A DNA stretch of 7,061 nt from Desulfobulbus sp. Lineage in GTDB: Bacteria > Desulfobacterota > Desulfobulbia > Desulfobulbales > Desulfobulbaceae. The position numbers were made by a program, and so were the translations under genes. Below are positions 1 through 6,473 of this stretch, piece after piece. A model generated the notes under the pieces. The model saw only the letters and a list, made by a program, of their open reading frames with translations. It made no database searches and had not been told where the DNA came from. How positions within the stretch are numbered: position 1 is the first letter of the stretch; each line of letters opens with the position of its first letter. The stretch spans positions 1-7,061 of the forward strand of contig JAGODN010000127.1 in NCBI GenBank assembly GCA_017998195.1, given 5' to 3'.

Positions 1-2
1 TC

Positions 3-1088
3 GCCCTGCGCGGCTACGATGAGGAACTGGCCGCGGTGCGCCGGCTCCTCCGGGAAAACGGCGTCACCGCTCCGGCCTCGCCCCTGGCCGGCTTCGAGGA
101 GGGGTGCCGCGCCGCCGGCCGCCGGCCGCTCGACTACAGCTCCAAGTTCAGTGTCCGCCTGGACCCCGACTGCACCGCCCGCGAGGCCATGGTCCACATC
201 TACCGGCAGTTGCTCGTGACCATCAGCCGCAACCTGCCGGGGACCGTCGACGATCTCGACCCGGAGTTCCTCCACGACCTGCGCGTGGCCATCCGCCGCA
301 CCCGCTCCGGCCTGAGCCTGGTCAAGGAGGTGCTGCCGGCGGAGGTGGTCGAATCCGCCCGCCGCGACTTTGCCGCCCTCGGCGCCCTCACCGGTCCCAC
401 CCGCGACCTGGACGTGTACCTGGAGCAGCGTGACTCTTACCTGGAGCGGTTGCCCGAGGTGCTGCGGCCGGGGCTGGGCGGCTTCTTCGCCGACCTCGCC
501 GCCCGCCGGCGCGCCGCGCAGCAGCGCCTGGCCCGCGGCCTGCGCGGCAAGAAGACCAAAGCCGCGCTCGCCGCCTGGAAGCGCCACCTGAACGCCAGGA
601 GCCCCCAGCCGGCGGACCGGGCCGAGGTGCCGGTGATCGAGCTGGCCGGCCGGATCATCCACCGCCGCGCCAAGCGGGTGCTGCGCGACGGCCGCGCCCT
701 GCACGCCGCCACCCCGGACGCGGAGGTGCATCGGCTGCGCATCCAGTGCAAGAAGCTGCGCTACGCCCTCGAGTTCTTCGGCTCGCTCTACCCGGAGGAC
801 GACATGGCCCTGCTCGTGCGCCAGCTCAAGCGGCTGCAGGACATCCTCGGCGACTTCAACGACCTGTCCGTGCAGCAGCAGCTGCTCGCCGCCACCCTGG
901 CCGGGCTGCGCAAGGGCGCGCGCGCGGACCTCGGCCTGGCCGCGGCCCTGGGCGGGCTGATGCAGAGCCTGTACCAGGAACAGCAGGCGCTGCGCGACCA
1001 TTTCAGCGAGGCCTTCGCCCGGTTCGCCGACCCGGAAACCACCGACCTCTACCGCACCCTGTTTCGCCCCCGGGAGGAGCCGGCATGA
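3..1088 (+). CDS. CHAD domain protein, probably CYTH-CHAD, 5' partial
   Basis: The reading frame is open from position 3, so the start lies upstream of the window; the in-frame GTG at 36 is probably internal. 361 residues are visible. The first ones (ALRGYDEEL) look like the end of a CYTH (triphosphate tunnel) domain, and the CHAD domain then fills about residues 50-345. Its two hallmark His/Arg/Lys-rich helices are HDLRVAIRRTRSGL, starting at visible residue 91, and HRLRIQCKKLRYALEF, starting at residue 243; these are the paired basic motifs of the two helical bundles. CHAD domains are known to bind inorganic polyphosphate through this basic surface and to locate to polyphosphate granules in the cytoplasm. 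The stop codon overlaps the start of the ParA gene (ATGA), suggesting translational coupling. The CHAD assignment is firm. The CYTH part is inferred from only a few residues, and any enzyme activity cannot be judged from this fragment. Confidence 0.93.
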   Translation, partial: ALRGYDEELAAVRRLLRENGVTAPASPLAGFEEGCRAAGRRPLDYSSKFSVRLDPDCTAREAMVHIYRQLLVTISRNLPGTVDDLDPEFLHDLRVAIRRTRSGLSLVKEVLPAEVVESARRDFAALGALTGPTRDLDVYLEQRDSYLERLPEVLRPGLGGFFADLAARRRAAQQRLARGLRGKKTKAALAAWKRHLNARSPQPADRAEVPVIELAGRIIHRRAKRVLRDGRALHAATPDAEVHRLRIQCKKLRYALEFFGSLYPEDDMALLVRQLKRLQDILGDFNDLSVQQQLLAATLAGLRKGARADLGLAAALGGLMQSLYQEQQALRDHFSEAFARFADPETTDLYRTLFRPREEPA

Positions 1089-1825
1089 GCATCTTCGCGG
1101 TCTACAACATCAAGGGCGGGGTGGGTAAAACCGCCGCCTCGGTCAACCTCGCCTATCTCTCGTCCCGCCAGGGGCGCACCCTGCTCTGCGACATGGACCC
1201 GCAGGGATCGGCCTCGTACTACTTCCGCATCCGCCCGGGCAGCAAGTTCAGCGGCAAGAAACTGCTCAAGGGCGGGCACCACATCGAGGACAACATCAAG
1301 GCCACCGATTTCGACGGCCTGGACATGCTGCCCGCGGACTTTTCCTACCGCAACATCGACATCGCCCTGGACGACTGCAAGAAGTCGCACCACCGGCTGG
1401 CCAAGGTGCTGCGCCCGCTCGAGGAGGAGTACGAGCGCATCTTCCTCGACTGCCCGCCGAACATCACCCTGTTGTCCGAGAACATCTTCCACGCCGCGGA
1501 CCACATCCTCGTGCCCATGATCCCCACCACCCTGTCGGTGCTTTCCCTGCGGCAGCTGTTCGACTTCCTCGAATCCACCGGCCTGGGCCGAACCAAGCTG
1601 CTCATCTTCTTTTCCATGGCCGAGAAACGGAAGAAGATGCACCTGGAGACCATGCAGGGCTTGGCCGGCAAGCCGGGCGTGCTCGCCTCGGTCATCCCCT
1701 ATTCGGCGGACGTCGAGCGCATGGGCGTGTTTCGCCAGCCGCTGGGCGCGGCCCTGCCCGGGTCGATGGCCGCCAAAGCCTACGAGAGCCTCTGGCATGA
1801 AATACGCGAACGTGTTGCCGCCTGA
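1085..1825 (+). CDS. Orphan ParA/MinD-family ATPase
   Basis: This is a 246-residue P-loop ATPase of the ParA type. The deviant Walker A motif KGGVGKT is at residues 10-16, with signature Lys10 and catalytic Lys15. The DMDPQGS segment (Asp38) follows, and a Walker B-like IFLDCPPN has its Asp at 122. A basic patch EKRKKMH (180-186) could contact DNA. There is no N-terminal helix-turn-helix, so it resembles small ParAs that position cargo or chromosomes by dimerising on ATP and binding nucleoid DNA. ATG 1085 is chosen because the Walker A begins at once and a strong GGGAGGAG site (1072-1079) lies 5 nt upstream; the open frame before it is out-of-frame CHAD sequence. It overlaps the CHAD stop by 4 bp. 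No ParB or parS is seen in the window, so a plasmid-partition role is unlikely. Its cargo is unknown; the CHAD neighbour is the natural candidate (inference). Confidence 0.93.
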   Translation: MSIFAVYNIKGGVGKTAASVNLAYLSSRQGRTLLCDMDPQGSASYYFRIRPGSKFSGKKLLKGGHHIEDNIKATDFDGLDMLPADFSYRNIDIALDDCKKSHHRLAKVLRPLEEEYERIFLDCPPNITLLSENIFHAADHILVPMIPTTLSVLSLRQLFDFLESTGLGRTKLLIFFSMAEKRKKMHLETMQGLAGKPGVLASVIPYSADVERMGVFRQPLGAALPGSMAAKAYESLWHEIRERVAA

Positions 1826-2321
1826 CCGCAAACAGCTCTTCCTCTGCCGCCACGCCAAGTCGAGCTGGGACGACGCCAGCTTAAGCGACGTGGAGCGGCC
1901 CCTGAACAAGCGCGGCCGCCGCGACGCCCCGGAGATGGGCCGGCGGCTGGCGGAGCGCGGCCTGCTGCCGGACCTGATCCTCGCCAGCCACGCGACCCGG
2001 GCCTGGACCACGGCCGAGGCCTACGCCGACCGGCTCGGCTACCCGCCGGACCGCATCCAGGTGGACCCGGGCCTGTACACGGCCACCGCCGCCTCCCTGC
2101 TCGCCCTGGTGCGCGCCCTGGAACCGCGGCTCGGCCGGATCCTGCTGGTCGGCCACAACCCTGAATGCACCGCCTTCGCCAACCTGCTCGGCAACCTGGA
2201 CCTCGACAACCTGCCCACCGGCGGCATCGTCGCCCTGGAGTTCCACACCCGGTCCTGGCAGGAGATACTGCCGGGCCAGGGACAGCTGCTGTTCGTCGAT
2301 TTTCCCAAGAATGTCGCCTGA
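1797..2321 (+). CDS. sixA: SixA-like phosphohistidine phosphatase
   Basis: This 174-residue protein belongs to the histidine phosphatase superfamily, SixA branch (E. coli SixA is about 160 residues). The catalytic motif is LCRHAKSSW with Arg18-His19, typical of SixA, which has RHA in place of the RHG of phosphoglycerate mutases. SHATRAWTTAE supplies the second arginine (Arg68), and VGHNPE supplies the second histidine (His120). Known members dephosphorylate phosphohistidine on signalling or phosphotransferase proteins; the substrate here is unknown. The CHAD neighbour raises the possibility of a phosphate-metabolism substrate. ATG 1797 lies 29 bp inside the ParA gene with only a weak GAGAG (1783-1787) upstream. 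GTG 1812 or TTG 1815 would also keep the whole domain, so the exact start is uncertain. The 3' end overlaps the next small gene by 11 bp. Confidence 0.9.
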   Translation: MKYANVLPPDRKQLFLCRHAKSSWDDASLSDVERPLNKRGRRDAPEMGRRLAERGLLPDLILASHATRAWTTAEAYADRLGYPPDRIQVDPGLYTATAASLLALVRALEPRLGRILLVGHNPECTAFANLLGNLDLDNLPTGGIVALEFHTRSWQEILPGQGQLLFVDFPKNVA

Positions 2322-2490
2322 TCCCCCGTCCGCCGCGCCCGCCTGCCGGCGCTGCCGCCACTTTTTCATCACCCACGAGCCGAAGCGGCCGCAGGGCTGC
2401 CGGGCCTACGGCTTCAAGGGCCGCGAACTGCCCGCGCAGGCGGTGCGGCGCCTCTCCGGCCGCCCCTGCCTGCTGTTCGCCGGCCGCTAG
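2311..2490 (+). CDS. Small conserved cysteine (putative zinc-binding) protein
   Basis: This short gene encodes 59 residues. ATG 2311 is inside the last codons of the sixA-like gene (11-bp overlap), and the stop TAG is at 2488-2490. The protein has a CRRCRHFF segment (Cys12, Cys15, His17), then HEPKRPQGCRAYGFKG (Cys30), and LSGRPCLLF near the end (Cys53). The pattern CxxCxHF, PxxCxAYGFK, lP, SGxPCxxF matches, from memory, a widespread family of tiny bacterial proteins. These are often labelled uracil-DNA glycosylase in databases, although they are far too short to be that enzyme. Four cysteines in this arrangement suggest a structural metal site, probably zinc, but metal binding is inferred. 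Its function is unknown. The overlap places it at the end of the CHAD-ParA-SixA unit. No strong ribosome site is seen, so translation probably depends on coupling to the upstream gene. Confidence 0.8.
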   Translation: MSPDPPSAAPACRRCRHFFITHEPKRPQGCRAYGFKGRELPAQAVRRLSGRPCLLFAGR

Positions 2491-2512
2491 CGTCCGGCAG
2501 CGCACATCGGGC

Positions 2513-2540
2513 TGGATTTTTCCCCGGAAACTGCTACTAT
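2513..2540 (+). promoter_or_regulatory. Weak candidate sigma-70-like promoter before avtA
   Basis: The 143-bp gap 2491-2633 is the only sizeable non-coding stretch and is locally AT-richer around 2516-2546. A TACTAT hexamer at 2535-2540 resembles a -10 element. TGGATT at 2513-2518, 16 bp upstream, matches only half of a -35 consensus. The location fits a separate transcript for avtA and the genes after it. I see no clear operator in the rest of the gap. Confidence 0.25.
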
Positions 2541-2633
2541 TCCCCATTCCCCGCCGCCATGCGGCGATCCCGGGGCCCGGCCCAGGCCGCGCCCCGGCGG
2601 TCCGGCTGCGGGCGGACACAGAGCGGAGCGGCC

Positions 2634-3893
2634 ATGCACTTCTCATCCTTTGGTGAAAAACTCTCGTCAGGCGCGGGCATCCTCAGCCTGATGGACGATC
2701 TCGGCAAGGCCATGGCCGATGGCGACCTGATCATGATGGGCGGCGGCAACCCCGGCCACATCCCGGCCATCCAGGAGGTGGTGCGCGCCCGCCTGCATCG
2801 GATCCTCGACGACGACCAGGCCCTGCGCAAGCTCATCGGCATCTACGACCCGCCCCGGGGGGACCGCGACTTCCGCCGCGCCCTGGCCGCGCTTCTGCGG
2901 CAGGAGTACGGCTGGGATCTCGACGAGGACAACATCTGTCTGACCAACGGCAGCCAGGGGGCCTTCTTTCTCCTGTTCAACCTGCTCGCCGGCCGGACAC
3001 GGGACGGTGGCCGGCGGAAGATCCTCCTGCCGCTGGCGCCCGAGTACATCGGCTACGCGGACCTGGGCATCGAGGAGGATCTGTTCGTGGCGGTGCAGCC
3101 GCGCATCGAGATCCTGGACGAGCCCTATTTCAAGTACCGGGTGGATTTCGACCGCATCGCCATCAATGAGGAGATCGGCGCCATCTGCGTCAGCCGGCCG
3201 ACCAACCCCACCGGCAACGTGCTCACCGACGACGAGGTCGCCGGCCTGGCCGAACTCGCCGCGGCGCACGAGATCCCCCTGATCGTCGACGGCGCCTACG
3301 GCCTGCCCTTTCCGGGCATGGTCTACACCGGGGCCAGCCCGGTGTGGAACGAGCACCTGGTGCTCTGCCTGTCGCTCTCCAAGTTCGGCCTGCCGGCAGT
3401 GCGCACCGGCATCGTCATCGGCGGGCGGGAGTTGATCCGCGCCCTGTCCGGCATGAACGCGGTGGTCAACCTGGCGCCCTCCTCGTTCGGGGCCATGCTC
3501 ACCGCGGACCTGGTGCGCAGCGGCGAGATCCTCCGCCTGGGCCGCGAGGTGATCCGCCCCTTTTACCAGCGCAAACGCGACCTGGCCCTGGCCGCGCTGG
3601 CCGAGTCCTGTGCCGGCCTGCCCTTTCGGGTGCATGTGCCCGAGGGCGCCTTTTTCCTGTGGCTGTGGTTCCCGGGGCTGCCGGTCGAAAGCGGCGCGCT
3701 CTACGAGCGGCTCAAGGCCCGCGGCGTGCTGGTGGTGTCCGGCCACTGGTTCTTCCCCGGTCTTGACGGCGGCTGGCCGCACACCGGGGAGTGCCTGCGG
3801 CTCACCTACTCGCAGGACGAGGCCGAGGTGCGCCGGGGTATCGCCATCATCGGTGACGAGATCCGGCGGGTTTTTCAGCAATCAGGACACTGA
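2634..3893 (+). CDS. avtA: Valine-pyruvate transaminase AvtA
   Basis: This 419-residue PLP-dependent fold-type I aminotransferase matches E. coli AvtA (about 417 residues) along its whole length as I recall that sequence. It interconverts valine plus pyruvate and 2-oxoisovalerate plus alanine in the cytoplasm, linking alanine and branched-chain amino acid synthesis. Visible landmarks are GGGNPGHIP near the N-terminus, NGSQGAFFLLFNL and PLAPEYIGYADLG. Also present are RPTNPTGN (Asn191), VDGAYG (Asp219 and Tyr222, cofactor contacts) and SLSKFGLP with the Schiff-base Lys250. Arg389 in CLRLTYS is the expected carboxylate-binding arginine. ATG 2634 is chosen because MHFSSFGEKL aligns with the family N-terminus and GGAG (2625-2628) lies 5 nt upstream. 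The frame is open to ATG 2559, but those 25 codons are Arg/Pro-rich and look non-coding. Its stop is 9 bp before the MORN gene, so the two are probably co-transcribed. Confidence 0.95.
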   Translation: MHFSSFGEKLSSGAGILSLMDDLGKAMADGDLIMMGGGNPGHIPAIQEVVRARLHRILDDDQALRKLIGIYDPPRGDRDFRRALAALLRQEYGWDLDEDNICLTNGSQGAFFLLFNLLAGRTRDGGRRKILLPLAPEYIGYADLGIEEDLFVAVQPRIEILDEPYFKYRVDFDRIAINEEIGAICVSRPTNPTGNVLTDDEVAGLAELAAAHEIPLIVDGAYGLPFPGMVYTGASPVWNEHLVLCLSLSKFGLPAVRTGIVIGGRELIRALSGMNAVVNLAPSSFGAMLTADLVRSGEILRLGREVIRPFYQRKRDLALAALAESCAGLPFRVHVPEGAFFLWLWFPGLPVESGALYERLKARGVLVVSGHWFFPGLDGGWPHTGECLRLTYSQDEAEVRRGIAIIGDEIRRVFQQSGH

Positions 3894-3902
3894 GGAGGGA
3901 GA

Positions 3903-5840
3903 GTGCAACGAATCGGCGCAATTCTTTTAGGCCTGCTGCTCCTCCAGTCCCCCGTCCACGCAGGCTGCGAGTCGGGCGACTGCAAAAACGGTGCGGGCCG
4001 GCTGACCGGCAGCGACGGCCGCGTCTACGAGGGGCAGTTCCGCGACGGCTACCTCTGGGGTACGGGCACGCTCACCCAGCCGGACGGCACGGTCTACAAG
4101 GGCCAGTTCGTCAAGGGCCGCTTCCACGGCGAGGGCGTGCTCGTCGGCAAGAACGGCCGGCGCTACACCGGCGGGTTCCGTGACGGGGTGATCCACGGCC
4201 GGGGCCGGTTGATCACCCCGGACGGCCTGGACTACACCGGCGAGTTCGAACTGGGCCGGTTCAGCGGCAAGGGCACCCTGTTCTACCCGGACGGCCGCGA
4301 GTATGCCGGCGACTTCCGCAGCAACGTGGTCGAGGGCAGGGGCAAGCTCACCTACGCCGACGGCTCCACCTTCGAGGGTGATTTCGTCGATGGCCGGCCC
4401 GGGGGCCAGGGGGTGCGCCGCTACCTGGACGGCTCACGCTACACCGGCCGCTTTGTCGGTGACCGCCGCGAAGGGCAGGGCGTACTCGAGACCGCGGACG
4501 GCAATCGCTACGAGGGCAGCTTCGCGGCAGACCTGTACAACGGCCCGGGCACCCTGACCACAGCCGACGGCACGGTCTCCGCCGGCACCTTCAAGGACGG
4601 CCTGCTCACCGGACCCGGCACCATGACCCGGGCCGACGGCAGCCGCTACGAGGGCGCCTTTGCGGCCGGCCAGCCCCACGGCAAGGGCACCATGCGCTAC
4701 GCCGACGGTTCGCTCTACGAGGGCCTGTGGGCAGAGGGCAGGCGCCAGGGCAAGGGCCGCCTCAAATACGCCGACGGCGGCCGTTATGACGGCGAATTCG
4801 TCGCTGACCGGCGCGAGGGCCAGGGCCGTTGGAAAAAGGCGGACGGCACGGTGGTCGCCGGCCTCTTTGCCGGGGATGAGCCGGTGGCGCCGCCCCCGCC
4901 GTCCGCACAACCGGCTCCCGAGCCCGAACCGCCGGCCGAGGTCAGCGCCTCACCGCCGCCGGTGGTGGAGGAGCCCCTGCCGCCCGCGGCCGGGCCGGCA
5001 CCTGCAGCGGAACCGGTGGCGACCGAACCCGCACCGGAACCCGCGCCGGAACCGGCAGTTTCCGCCCCCCGGGTCGCCGCGGCCGAGCCAAAAACGCAGG
5101 CCGCGCCGGCACGGGCAGCGAACCCGGTCGACGACCAACCCGAGGCCGGCGATGCGACCACCGCTGCCGCTGCTGCCGCCGCCGAGCCCGCGGCCCAGCC
5201 CGAGCCGAAGGCCGGCGGCACCGACCTGTACAGCCGCGGAGGCGTGCTCTACAGCGATGCCGCGGCCAGCACACCCTTCACCGGCAAGGCCCTCAACACC
5301 CTGGAAGACGGCGCCACCTACAAGGGCAGCTACGTCAAGGGGCTGATGGACGGCCGGGGCGAGCTGCGGCACCCCAGCGGCGACCACTACAGCGGCACCT
5401 TTAGGCAGGGCCGGATGCACGGCCGCGGGGTCTACACCCATGCCGACGGCCGCCGCTACGACGGCGAGTTCAAGGACGGCCGCATGCACGGCCGGGGCGC
5501 TTACACCTACCCCGACGGCTCCCGCTTCACCGGCGCCTTCAAGGACGGGCGGTTCCATGGCCAGGGCCTGTACCTGTTCGCCGACGGCAGCCGCTACGAG
5601 GGCGAGTTCCGGGACGGCCTGTTCGCGGGTCGCGGCGTGCTCAGCTACGCCGACGGCAAGCGCTACGCGGGCTCGTTCAAGGACGATCTGCCCGACGGCC
5701 AGGGCACCCTCTCCGCCCCGGACGGCAGCGTTTACGAGGGCGCCTTCAGCCGCGGACGGCGTAACGGCCGGGGCAGCATCACCTTTGCCGACGGCCGCAC
5801 CGTCGACGGCACCTTTGTCAACGACCGGCTGGTGCGATGA
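3903..5840 (+). CDS. Exported MORN-repeat protein with two arrays and a Pro/Ala-rich linker
   Basis: This 645-residue protein starts at GTG 3903, with AGGAGG at 3893-3898 only 4 nt upstream. Residues 1-20 form a signal peptide with a likely signal-peptidase I cut after VHA; Cys22 follows, but the lipobox is poor. A CxxxxCKNGxG cap (Cys22, Cys27) precedes array 1: twelve 23-residue MORN units at 38-313 plus a half unit to 327. A linker of about 110 residues (328-437) is rich in Pro, Ala and Glu, with PAPEPAPEP-like runs and seven consecutive alanines. Residues 438-468 (LYSRGGVLYSDA, PFTGKAL) resemble a YwqK/MORN_2-type segment. Array 2 has seven units (469-629) and a half unit at the C-terminus. 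MORN repeats form extended beta-hairpin sheets that act as scaffolds or bind lipid or protein. Periplasmic or surface location is inferred from the signal peptide, and the partner is unknown. The linker resembles the periplasm-spanning part of TonB in composition only. Confidence 0.92.
   Translation: MQRIGAILLGLLLLQSPVHAGCESGDCKNGAGRLTGSDGRVYEGQFRDGYLWGTGTLTQPDGTVYKGQFVKGRFHGEGVLVGKNGRRYTGGFRDGVIHGRGRLITPDGLDYTGEFELGRFSGKGTLFYPDGREYAGDFRSNVVEGRGKLTYADGSTFEGDFVDGRPGGQGVRRYLDGSRYTGRFVGDRREGQGVLETADGNRYEGSFAADLYNGPGTLTTADGTVSAGTFKDGLLTGPGTMTRADGSRYEGAFAAGQPHGKGTMRYADGSLYEGLWAEGRRQGKGRLKYADGGRYDGEFVADRREGQGRWKKADGTVVAGLFAGDEPVAPPPPSAQPAPEPEPPAEVSASPPPVVEEPLPPAAGPAPAAEPVATEPAPEPAPEPAVSAPRVAAAEPKTQAAPARAANPVDDQPEAGDATTAAAAAAAEPAAQPEPKAGGTDLYSRGGVLYSDAAASTPFTGKALNTLEDGATYKGSYVKGLMDGRGELRHPSGDHYSGTFRQGRMHGRGVYTHADGRRYDGEFKDGRMHGRGAYTYPDGSRFTGAFKDGRFHGQGLYLFADGSRYEGEFRDGLFAGRGVLSYADGKRYAGSFKDDLPDGQGTLSAPDGSVYEGAFSRGRRNGRGSITFADGRTVDGTFVNDRLVR
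4014..4883 (+). repeat. Array 1 of 69-bp MORN-coding repeats
   Basis: Twelve tandem 69-bp units and one partial unit encode the DGxxYxGxFxxGxxxGxGxL pattern. The units have diverged at the DNA level. The ninth (4566-4634) and the last partial unit lack the central Tyr, like the end unit of array 2. Units 7 and 12 share the segment DRREGQG, which hints at an internal five-unit duplication. Confidence 0.88.
4884..5213 (+). repeat. Low-complexity Pro/Ala/Glu linker within the MORN gene
   Basis: This GC-rich coding segment is dominated by CCG, GCG/GCC and GAA/GAG codons. A short direct repeat of the GAACCCGC(A/G)CCG type lies around 5026-5055, and seven alanine codons stand at 5163-5183. It probably encodes an extended, disordered spacer between the two arrays. 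Such sequence is prone to length variation between strains. Confidence 0.8.
5307..5837 (+). repeat. Array 2 of 69-bp MORN-coding repeats
   Basis: Seven tandem 69-bp units and a terminal partial unit run directly to the stop codon. The units here look more alike than those of array 1: GRMHGRG occurs twice in succession and GRFHGQG follows. The stretch 5580-5604 is identical over 25 nt to 4632-4656 in array 1. Confidence 0.88.
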
Positions 5841-5899
5841 GCATCGGCCGGCCGGACCGGACCGTTTCCGGATCAGTCCAACCCTAGAGGCAGCTAACC

Positions 5900-6421
5900 A
5901 TGTTGTGGAAGTACCGGACCATTCTGTTCGAGTTCACCAAGGACGGCCTGCTCGGCGACCGCTATGTCGACGACGAGGAGATGGAGAGGAGTCTCAACGA
6001 GCTGGGCGCGCTCGGCTGGGAACTGGTGAACGTGACCCTGCTCCAGGACGGCCTGCTGGCCATCCTCAAACATGCCGCCGCTGCGGACACCGTGACGGCC
6101 GGGCCCACGGTGCGGCCGGTTGCGGCGGCCGCACCAGGCCCCGAGCGCGCGGCCAGGCCGCCCGAACCGGTCGAATCGGACGACTTGGAGGAACTGGACG
6201 AACCGGAGGAAGTGGAGGACGAGGTGGCCGAGGAGGCGCCGCTCCTGGTCTCGCCGGTGATCCGTGAGCGGCCGCGGCCCGCCTCCCCCGCGTTCCGCCA
6301 GCCGGTCGCGGCCCTGGAGGACGAGGACGATCTCCCGCCCCTGCGCGGCCTGGAGCGGCAGCGCCAGGAAGGCCGCCAGCGGCGCGAACCGGATTTCGTC
6401 GATGCCATCAGGATATCCTGA
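5900..6421 (+). CDS. DUF4177-type protein with acidic disordered tail
   Basis: This is a 173-residue protein. Residues 1-58 match the DUF4177 pattern: an aromatic start (MLWKYRTILFEF), a helix ending in LNELGALGWELVNVTL (about 33-48), and an ILKH strand end. The family's function is unknown. After residue 60 the protein is Ala/Pro-rich. A highly acidic run at 92-112 (about 60% Asp/Glu), an Arg-rich segment (143-162) and a hydrophobic tail ending DAIRIS follow. There is no signal peptide or membrane segment, so it is probably cytoplasmic and mostly disordered outside the small fold. ATG 5900 has AGAGG (5886-5890) 9 nt upstream. The gap to the MORN stop is 59 bp and to yejB 52 bp, so co-transcription is plausible. 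The domain call rests on pattern memory. The tail may be a protein-docking region (inference). Confidence 0.85.
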   Translation: MLWKYRTILFEFTKDGLLGDRYVDDEEMERSLNELGALGWELVNVTLLQDGLLAILKHAAAADTVTAGPTVRPVAAAAPGPERAARPPEPVESDDLEELDEPEEVEDEVAEEAPLLVSPVIRERPRPASPAFRQPVAALEDEDDLPPLRGLERQRQEGRQRREPDFVDAIRIS

Positions 6422-6473
6422 ACCGGCCATGACACGGCCGGACCGTAGCCGCAACACACACCGCTGAGCACCC

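Noticed and set aside
1049..2011. 320-codon antisense open frame opposite the ParA and SixA-like genes
   Set aside because: It lies opposite two recognised genes, shows no family motifs, and such frames are common in high-GC DNA.
2498..2521. Possible intrinsic terminator after the small Cys gene: CAGC/GCTG stem followed by five T
   Set aside because: The stem is only four pairs with a nine-base loop, too weak to call a terminator.
1780..2646. 288-codon antisense frame spanning the small Cys gene and the gap before avtA
   Set aside because: It is an Arg/Gly/Pro-rich low-information translation; the + strand genes beneath it are recognisable.
2667..3881. 404-codon antisense open frame opposite avtA
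   Set aside because: It has a His/Gln/Ala-rich composition typical of a reversed GC-rich gene, no motifs, and full overlap with a certain gene.
3927..3968. Lipoprotein signal in the MORN protein (Cys22 after HAG)
   Set aside because: Position -3 of the would-be lipobox is His rather than a hydrophobic residue, and VHA fits a signal-peptidase I cut better.
5857..5871. CCGGA/TCCGG hairpin between the MORN and DUF4177 genes
   Set aside because: The five-pair stem has no T-run and is expected by chance in GC-rich DNA.
6423..6441. CCGGCC/GGCCGG hairpin just after the DUF4177 stop
   Set aside because: The six-pair stem with a seven-base loop has no T-run; it could be a weak mRNA structure but is not supported as a terminator.
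6429..6467. 12-codon open frame ending six bases before yejB
   Set aside because: It has no ribosome site, no leader-peptide signature and chance-level length.
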